Part shown: piece after piece, positions 56,331 through 64,000 of the stretch
How the letters are laid out: each line of letters opens with the position of its first letter
How positions within the stretch are numbered: the first letter of the stretch is position 1
Origin: Platerodrilus igneus
Lineage: Eukaryota > Arthropoda > Insecta > Coleoptera > Lycidae
DNA length: 64,000 bases
Assembly: GCA_036346225.1 (NCBI GenBank)
Contig: JARFIW010001459.1
Coordinates: 310,001-374,000 of the forward strand
Direction: 5' to 3'
The notes under the pieces: model-generated
What the model was told of the DNA's origin: nothing
What the model saw: only the letters and a program-made list of their open reading frames with translations
Database searches by the model: none
Position numbers and translations under genes: made by a program

Positions 56331-57770
56331 ACTTTCGTTTCGTCTACATTTCCTTATAATTGATTCCGTTTCCAGTGCGTTAAGCTGTATGCTACTTAGG
56401 GTGTCTGCGTTATTATTATAAATTCCTTTTTTGTATATGATCTCGTAGTCATATTCCTCTAGTCTGATTCTCCATCATTGTAATTTTAAATTTGGTTCCT
56501 TAAGTTTACATAGCCATACTAATGGTCTATTATCGAGGTATATGTAAAATTTTCGTCCGTATAAGTATGGTCTAAAATACTTTGTTGCCCAAATTATGGC
56601 TAATAATTCTTTCTCTATCGTGCTGTATATCTGTTCGGTTTCATTTAGGGTCCTGGATGCGTAGCTGATGGGTTTATCGCTCCCTACTTTTCCTTGGCTC
56701 AATACTCCGCCTACTGCTACATTTGATGCGTCTGTCGTTAATATGAATGGCTTCGAAAAGTCCAGGTATTTTAATACGGGGTGATTTGTTAATATACTTT
56801 TAATTATATTTGCGGCTTTAATAAATTCTGGGGTGTGTTCAATTTTATTTCCTTTCTTTAAACAATGTGTCAGGGACTTGGTTATTTGAGCATAACCTTT
56901 AATGAATTTGCGGTAATAACCATTAAGTCCTAAAAATCCTTTAACTTCTTTGTTTGTTTTTGATATGGGGTAATTTGGTACTGCATTTGTGTTACCGGGG
57001 TTCGGCATAACTCCTTGGGGTGTTATTATATGTCCTAAAAATTCTATGATATCTTCAAAGTACACAAGGCATTTTTCGTTGTGTATCCCACGTAATATAT
57101 TGTCCATAACTCGTTTAAAAATTGCGGGTGCGTTCTTTAACCCAAGTGGCATTCTTTTATATTTGTGATATCCTCTCGGTGTGCTGAAGACTGTTTTTGG
57201 TGTATCCTTTTCAGCCATTTCTACTTGATGGTATCCTGAGGCGAGGTCTAATGTTGAAAAATATTGGCTTAATTGGCTTAATTGGCTTAATTTATTTAAA
57301 ATTTCGGTTATATTGGGTAGAGTGTATTTGTCGTCTACCGTTTTTTCATGTAGCTTTCTATAGTCTATTACCATTCTATATTTTCTCTTTCCTGATACGT
57401 CTAATTTCTTGGGTACTATTAGTACGGGGCTGCTCCATGGTGAGTTGGAGTGTTGTGTGATATCTTGGTTTAGTAAGCCTGCTACGGGTCTATTGGCTTC
57501 TTCTTGGCTTGCCTGAGATAATCTGTATGCTTTTGTAAATATTGGTTTGTTATCCGTTAGTTCGATATTATGTTTGACTGTATTTGTAAATTTTAGGGGC
57601 ATTCCTTCACAATGGAATATGTCGCGGTATTCAAAACATAAATTCTTAATTGCTCTTTGCTCTTCTTGATTGATGTCGGTATTAAAGCGAATGTTACTTA
57701 AATTTTTTCTTAACGTTTTGTCGTTTTCTACGGGGTTGTAGTTGTTTTCTAAATTTTTATCTATTTCCAT
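56331..57770 (-). pseudogene. Errantivirus-like reverse transcriptase and RNase H
   Basis: Mostly one open frame (56475-57770): SPWSSPVLIVPKK, YRMVIDYRKLHEKTV, FSTLDLASGYHQVEM (first Asp), PLGLKNAPAIFKRVMD, then LVYFEDIIEFLGHIITPQGV. The catalytic YxDD box reads YFED, and the roughly 45 residues that normally lie between this box and FLGH are missing. LSQLSQLSQ before YFSTLD is an in-frame triplication of a 9-bp unit (57260-57290). The RNase H begins FILTTDASNVAVGGVLSQG, with YSTIEKELLAIIWATKYF. Confidence 0.85.
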
Positions 57771-57952
57771 CTCGTTAAAATTTAATTCTTCTACGTTAAT
57801 AGGGTTTGTTAAATATAGTTCTACGGGGTTGTCGTTTGAGTTTAAAATCGTGGTTGTGGCATAATTATCTTTTATTTTTACTATTGCGGTTGAGGTCTCT
57901 ACTCCTTGTTGAAATATTATATGATTTATTATTTCTAATTTGTTATTTGAAT

Positions 57953-58366
57953 TTACGGGGATTTGTATTTTTTCTCTGTTCGGGGTTTTATTGTATATTT
58001 TTGCTCGACTTGGGTATTTTGAAATTTAATGGGAATTCGTCCGTATTTCGTCCTTAATAAACGGTTCTTTATGTCAATGTTGGCTCCTAATTTTCTTAGA
58101 AGGTCCATTCCTATTGGTCCGTCATATTTGTCATTGAATTCGAAAATACAAAATTTATGTATCATTTTTACATTGAACGTTCTAGGTAAGGGTATGTTAG
58201 CTACGAATTGGTGTAGGGTTGTTTAATGGACTATTTTAATTTTAAACAGTTCTCTTTCTACATAGTCTATATAGCGTTTCTATACGGCTCTGGGGCTAAT
58301 TAATGTTTTCGAGGATCCGGTATCGATTAATAGCTTAAATTCAACATAAGGTATTTCTATATAGGG
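57953..58366 (-). pseudogene. Errantivirus-like protease
   Basis: The active-site motif LLIDTGSSKTLISP is at about 58340-58290 on the - strand. The second half, FNDKYDGPIGMDLLRKLGAN, is at 58165-57953, corresponding to the flap and C-terminal strand of retropepsins. A stop (near 58225) and frame change lie between the parts. It would process Gag-Pol. Confidence 0.75.
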
Positions 58367-59586
58367 TTATACTAGGTGATTTATGTTATTTAAATTTACT
58401 AAGTTTGGTCGTTTATAAATCGGTCTATCTGAAATTTGAGCACGCGGATTCTTCGTCGTTTTCGTCATAAGCTTCGCATATTTCTTCGCGTTCATAATTG
58501 TTCGAATGGTTCTGTTCATTATTTGTACTTGGGTAAATGTAATTATTCTGTAAAATCTTTCTACTTCCTTATGAAATAGTTTTTCCGATGTAAAAGTTCG
58601 TTTTTGATAAGGGTTTGGTCGAATGTGCGTTATTTTTGTATTTGGTCTGGTGTTACCAGTTGAGGTATTCATGGGTGTGGGTTTATAATAATTATTAGGA
58701 TTGTTATTATTATTTGTTATTGGGGTATATCTAATAGGGTTTGCGGTGAATGCTGGTCATTGTTGATTCACGTTTTGGTTAGATCTAGGTTGAAATGCGG
58801 GTTTCCCGAAATTCGGGTTAAACGTTGGTTTTGGAAATTGTTTATATTGGTTATTAAAGTTCGCGTTATTAAAAATTGAATAATTAAATCGCGGTGGTTT
58901 GTTAGTGCATTGAATGGGGTGAATTTTTGCAGGGAAATTAATTGTCTCGCGGCTTGTGTAGTTTTTATTGGTGAATAACTTTTAATCGCGTTGGGGTTCT
59001 ATAATCTGTTTCTGTAATACATTACATTTTCTTCTTCTATTATCATATTCATGGCTTCTTCTAAGTTTTGGAGACGTTGATATCTGACTTTGTCTGATAG
59101 TCGTTCTGGTAGTGCATTTAGATATGTGTCTAGTGCCATTTTGTCATACATTCTTGTTTTTAAAAGGCTGATATTTTGGTCGGGTTCTTCAATTTTTAAT
59201 TTCGTTAAGATTAAGCTTCTTATATCTTGGCATTTCATTCCGAATTCGTATGAAAATTGGTTATTTTTCATTCTAAGGTTTATTAAGTAACGTATTAGGC
59301 ATTTTAGGCTACGTTGATTGCCAAAATATGCTATCAATATGGGTTTGTTGACTTCGTATTGTTTTGGGCTATCTCAGCTGGCTATTAGTGTTAATGCCCC
59401 TCCGGTTAGTTTACTAATGATTAGGTGTAAAAGTAGTACGTTTCTTTCGTTGTCTCCGGGTTTGTAGAAAATTTTCAAAAATATTTTATACATTGTTACA
59501 AAATTTCCTAATAAAGCTTGATCTCTATTATGAATAAATATAAATATAGGATATGTCTCGAGATAGATCTTCATATCTGAAATCAT
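58367..59586 (-). pseudogene. Errantivirus-like Gag
   Basis: Pieces at 59374-59586, 58999-59337 and 58367-58672 are on the - strand. The middle piece (FSYEFGMKCQDIRSLIL, DTYLNALPERLSDKVRYQ, NLEEAMNMIIEEEN) is the recognisable capsid-type part of gypsy-like Gag proteins. The last is a basic, low-complexity end before the protease. Stops separate all three. No CCHC knuckle is visible, as is usual for errantiviruses. Confidence 0.72.
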
Positions 59587-61070
59587 TATGGCTGAGGGTT
59601 GTTTTACTATGTAATATTTAGTTTTGATTTTAATTAAGTTTAAATTTTGTAAAAATCAAAATTTATTTTGTGGTTTGTATTGTTATTCTTTGCTAGGGTT
59701 TATTAATTTTCGGTTTGGATTGCGTCGGATTACTTGTTATTTTTAGCTTGAGTCGTTTTAGATTATTTAAGGAAATGAGTTGCTTGTATTTGTACTTAGT
59801 TGTACGGTGCTGTAATTAATTTATGGGGTTTATACATGCTAATATCAGGTTGCTTGCTGTAGCCTTGATTACGTTTATTTTTACTTCGCTAATGTTAATT
59901 TTATGGTAGGTTTGATTTCTGAAGGTTTCGATGTGACTGAGTAATTTCTTGTGGTATGTTAATTTAATTTTATTTGCGCCAGTTAAAACTTTTTTATTTT
60001 AATTCTGCCGGATTAATTCTGTCTGTTGTAATTATCTCGTATCCGTGAGTATAGTAATTGATAACCGTGTCTAAAATGCTTCCTGTTTCGTCAACTTAGG
60101 TGCTAAGTATAGAATTGCAAGGTTCCGTATACTGCGTTGTATAAAGTTGCACAAAGTTCTCATTTTATAATTAATACAATGAATTGTTTTAAATACAATG
60201 TTTTAATCTATTGAACGATTGTTGCTTTTAGGTTAATTGTGTTGCTTCAACTTCTCTTTTGTACTTTAATTACAAGGTTCTTTTTTAAATCTACTGTAGG
60301 TGTAATTACGGGTCGCTTGATAATTTTAATATGCAAATTCTTTTGTTATAAATATGCAATTATACTTTTCTGAAAGGTGTTGTTTTTAGTTGGTATGAGA
60401 ATAAATTTTGCGTTGTTAATTATTGAAGTATTTTAATTATAAAATGTCACATTTGAATAAATGTAATTATACCTCTTATGAAGTTGCAATGCGCGTTCTA
60501 TTTTTGGAAAAATGTTTCAGTAACTGTTTTACTATATTAGATTTTGTACTGAAATGACTTCTTGTTATGTTGCGATGGTTTGGATAGAGTTTTGCAATGC
60601 ATTTTTGTTAATTAGATATGTATATTCGTAATAAAATAGCTTTGTATTCGTTGTATTAACGCTCGGTTAAAACACAGTAGACTGTAATTTTTTAAACATG
60701 AACAAACAAAAATAAAGCAATGAACTTACCCAAGATCTGCAGCTCACTTTAAATAGGCGTTTAAAGGATGAGATTTAGGATAGTCATTGAAGGAAGGCAA
60801 GGATCACCAATTTAGAAACTTAACGTTTTTGAACCCACTCTAAGACGGGTGCAAGGGGTTATTTTGACGTACACACCGATGCCACAATTTACTAGCGAAC
60901 CAAATCACACCGATGTTTGTTACTATCTGTTTTAATTTAGTTATTGTCAGAATTGGCATATGTTTCAATTTATCTATAAATTAAAATAACCTGAATTGAA
61001 AGCTATTCTGGCAATAATTTATCGAATTAATAAACTGCAATTTTTAAAATAAAAGGAATTTGTTGCCGGC
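59587..61070. other. Non-coding stretch between two retroelements
   Basis: AT-rich. It should include the errantivirus 5' leader/LTR and the 3' LTR of the second BEL element, but I could not find a repeat pair to mark them. An AAATTGGTGATCCTTGCC-like sequence on the - strand (near 60812) could be a primer-binding site. A repeated ATCGGTGTG occurs at 60867 and 60912 on the - strand. Confidence 0.4.
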
Positions 61071-61091
61071 GTTACCATATCCTCCGGCCTT
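61071..61091 (-). repeat. Polypurine tract and 3' LTR start of second BEL element
   Basis: On the - strand AAGGCCGGAGGATA is followed by TGGTAACGCCGG, analogous to AAGGCGGCCGGTA/TGTTAGG in the BEL element at 36496. The LTR would run left from 61077; its other end was not found. Confidence 0.5.
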
Positions 61092-61182
61092 AAAATAAGA
61101 TTTTAACAAAATGAAAAATTCATATTAAATGAAAAAAAAGAAAAGAAAAGAAAACTATAAACAGCGCATGTAAAAAAAATGT

Positions 61183-64000
61183 TTACTGCGTGGGGAGTGA
61201 ACACAGCTTTGCTACTGGACGGGTATAAACTCCATCTTTTGTACGTACTGTGACAACCCTAATAATGCCGTCTTTTCCTGGGTGAGTTTGTTTAATTACC
61301 CCTATTGGCCACTGCAAAGGCGGGCAATTATCGCGCATCACTATCACGACTAGACCTGGCTTAACAGGACAGGAAGGTGTATTCTACTTCTGTCGGGATT
61401 GTAGTTCACATAAGTATTCCCTAGACCATCGCTTCCAATAGGATTGAACAATTTGATCTAAAAGTTGCTTGCGATTTACTAGCGTAAGCGCCTTTCCGGT
61501 TTCATCGGCAGCGGGCAAGAACTGCAACGGGGTGAGTGTTAAAAAATGAGCAGGCGATAATGCGAGAGGTTCCGAAGGGTCTGAACCAAGCCAGCATAAC
61601 GGACGTGAATTTAACAACGCTTCGATTTGTGTTAAAACCGTTGAAAATTCTTCATAAGAAAGTATTTGCTCTCCCACAACTTTCATTAAATGACCTTTCA
61701 CGCTTTTGATATTCGCCTCCCATATTCCTCAAAAATGATGAGCCGAAGGCGGATTGAATCTCCAATCAATGCGCCTTTGACTAAGTTCATAGCCAATGGC
61801 ATTTAGACAATTTGAATTTCGGAAAAATTCTTGAAGGGAATCTAAATAATTTTTAGCGCCCACGAAATTTGTCCCGCGGTCGGAATACATAACCGCACAT
61901 GGTTCCCTTCTAGAAAGGAAACGCTTAAATGGGGCAAGGAATATGTCGGTTGACAAACTTGACGCTAATTCTAGATGCACGGCACGAGTGGTTAAACAAA
62001 CAAATATGCATATATAGGCCTTTTGAGCTTTAACTCCCCGGTGTCTACTAAGAGTTATATTAAAAGGTCCGGCAAAATCAGTGCCAGTATGCATAAATGC
62101 TTTGGCCTGATTAACCTTAGGAGACGGTAAGTCAGCCATAAGAGGAAAAGAAGGTCGAGGTTTTCTTCTGAAACAATGATTACAATTTTGAACACGAGTC
62201 CGAACCAAATTTCTAGCCGCTATAATCCAAAAATGCTGACGTAATAGAGAAAGCAGAAGATGTGGCCCTGTCTCTAAATTTTTTACATGAAAATGATCAA
62301 TTAATAAATCGGTAAAACGATATTTCTTAGGTAAAAGAACTGGATGCTGCTGATCATATGAAATATTTGCATTTGACAGACGGCCTCCAGCTCTAATTAA
62401 GTTATTTGAAAGAAAAGGATTCCAATGTTGAAAGGGTTTCGAACAAAGTTGTCCCTTTTCCACAAAAGTCTTTTCGGAGAAAAAATGTTTATCTTGCACT
62501 GCTAAAATTAGAATATTTTCCGCCGCAACAACATCCTCCGCAGAAATGCGGTTCCTTTTAGGCAAACGTTTAACAAATCTCAAAACATAAACAGTTATGC
62601 TTAACAATTTAGAGTAAGAGCTGCATCTATCAATCAGGGCGTACAAGGGATGAACGTCTGATTGTGTCACAGGAAGTGAAACCAATTTCTGTTCAAGTTT
62701 ATTGTCAGCCAAAATAATTTCTTCCGTGTCAATGATTTTAATAGGCCAATCGCTTTCTTGAGAAAGAAGCCACGATGGCCCCTGCAACCACAACTCGGCG
62801 TTAAAAAATTGATTTGGAGATATACCGCGAGACGCACAATCGGCAGGATTTGAAATGCCATCAACATGAAACCAGCGAGTTACTGGTAATAAATTTTGAA
62901 TTTTTGCCACTCGATTGGCTACAAAAGTTTTCCAACAATGGGGCGATTTATGAATCCAGTTAAGAACCACCATGGAATCAGAAAACGCAAACACTTGTTT
63001 GATAGTGCATCTTGAGGAATATGTGCGAATGATGCAATTTAATAGTCTTGCAAGCAATAAAGCAGCACATAACTCCAAACGAGGAATAGTGACAGTTTTT
63101 ATTGGAGTCAATTTAGCTTTACCGCATAGTAAAATAATTTTTACTTTGCCATCCAGAGACACTGTTTGGGCGTATACGACGGCACTGTATGCCTTTTCAG
63201 AAGCATCGCAAAATCCCACAAGTTGTAATGACGTTACTGATGAATATCCGATGTGTCGGGATATTTTAAAGTCGGAAAGTTGAATTATTTCTTGCTGAAA
63301 GGTATTCCACAAACCTTTAATATATGGAGGGGTTTCTTCATCCTAAGACAACTTTAATATCCATAATTCTTTGATTAGTAGTTTGGCAAAAATTGTCACG
63401 GGAGATAAAAGCCTTAATGGATCCCACATTCTAGCTACAGTGGAAAGAATATTTCTCTTTGTACAGATTTCATTTGGACCTTTAACCGCTAATGATAAAT
63501 TATCAACCTTTGGATGCCATTGAAGACCCAATACCTTTAAAATATTGCTTTCGAAATCTACAACATTGTCCATTCGAATATTTTCAGATATTTCGTTTGT
63601 TAAATGCGAAGAATTTGTGGCCCATTTAACTAACTGAAAACCTCCGGCCGTGAAAAGCCCGAGCAGTTCATGATAAAGGACTTTGGCATTATCTAAAGAT
63701 TCCACCAAAGAAATTACGTCATCTACATACATATCTCTTTGTACAACTACGGATGCAAGTGGAAAATTTTTTGCTTCATCTAATGCTAGCTAAGGTACAG
63801 TACGTAGAGCTAAATATGGAGATGATTTGACACCAAAAGTGACTCTTGTGAGTTGATACGTTTGCAATGGTTCCTCTGTGCTGAATCGCCAAAGCAAACG
63901 TTGATAAGATTGATGTTCGGAACATATTTTTATTTGGCGAAACATTTGACGAACGTCAGAAATAAAGGCAAATTCCATTAATCGAAAATTAAATAATATG
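61183..64000 (-). pseudogene. Second BEL/Pao element: Pol (partial, broken)
   Basis: Runs off the right edge. From N to C: an RT start (63790-63978, FISDVRQMFRQIKI), the catalytic MYVDDVISLVE (63343-63732), RNase H with FCDASEKAYSAVVYA and FAFSDSMVVLNWIHKS, an integrase zinc region (CNHCFRRKP), TGTDFAGPF, YSDRGTNFVGAKN (61729-63312), and, after a TGA, the Glu segment IWEANIKSVKG with LNSRPLCWLGSDP (61384-61701). After a TAG the DUF5641 tail (VVIVMRDNCPPLQWPIG) ends at a TAA (61183). At least three stops or shifts (63782, 63342, 61727, 61384) inactivate it. It is a different BEL lineage from 36496-43535. Confidence 0.87.

Noticed and set aside
59640..60860. Errantivirus 5' LTR matching the candidate 3' LTR near 45430-45830
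   Set aside because: Only short chance matches such as AAATACAATGTT were found, not a repeat pair.

Overview
The window is a stretch of AT-rich animal DNA, almost certainly insect, built almost entirely of nested, mostly broken transposable elements. I found no host gene I could defend. The arthropod signs are BEL/Pao retrotransposons, an errantivirus-like (insect Ty3/Gypsy with env) element, an R1-type LINE, an RTE-type LINE, a ZMYM1-like hAT, a mariner with a DD41D-like spacing, a tRNA-derived SINE and a Polinton/Maverick (adintovirus-like) element.

Layout. 1-15026 is a tandem segmental duplication. Each unit runs Gypsy pol end (RNase H tail, integrase, putative LTR), then a decayed hAT fragment, then a decayed RTE-type LINE. 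The first unit is cut by the left edge, and the second starts near 6342. The second unit carries a 1.5 kb insert bounded by (AT)n and a SINE with a perfect 13-bp target duplication. 15319-16630 is a complete but dead mariner. 16633-18678 holds nothing recognisable.

18687-44271 is one hAT element with 8-bp target duplications (CTCTGAAA), opened up from about 3.85 kb to 25.6 kb by two younger insertions. The first is a 14.7 kb Polinton-like element (21088-35767, 6-bp duplication, AG...CT ends) that lies inside the transposase gene. The second is a 7.0 kb BEL/Pao element (36496-43535, 5-bp duplication GTGAC, near-identical 481-bp LTRs) just upstream of the transposase start. The Polinton is itself interrupted by a SINE of the same family as the one at 10966.

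The Polinton is the most interesting object. All its recognisable genes lie on the + strand: a candidate three-exon mini-gene, a PLA2-domain protein, an adenain-like protease, a penton-like minor capsid, a small unknown gene, a double-jelly-roll-type major capsid, a Pipsqueak-type HTH, a packaging ATPase, a DUF8207-like protein, a possible fibre-like protein, a retroviral-type integrase and an orphan end gene. I see no protein-primed DNA polymerase B. The long inverted repeats hold a 283-bp tandem array, about two copies on the left and six on the right, plus subterminal iterons. The protease, integrase and ATPase would be the maturation, integration and packaging machinery of a virus-like transposon. 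Frameshifts in capsid, penton, ATPase and integrase show this copy is dead.

45980-59586 is an errantivirus-like element on the - strand (gag, protease, RT/RNase H, integrase, then env), split between integrase and env by a GC-rich R1/LOA-type LINE on the + strand (about 48360-53462). 61071 to the right edge is the 3' part of a second BEL/Pao element on the - strand, cut by the window end.
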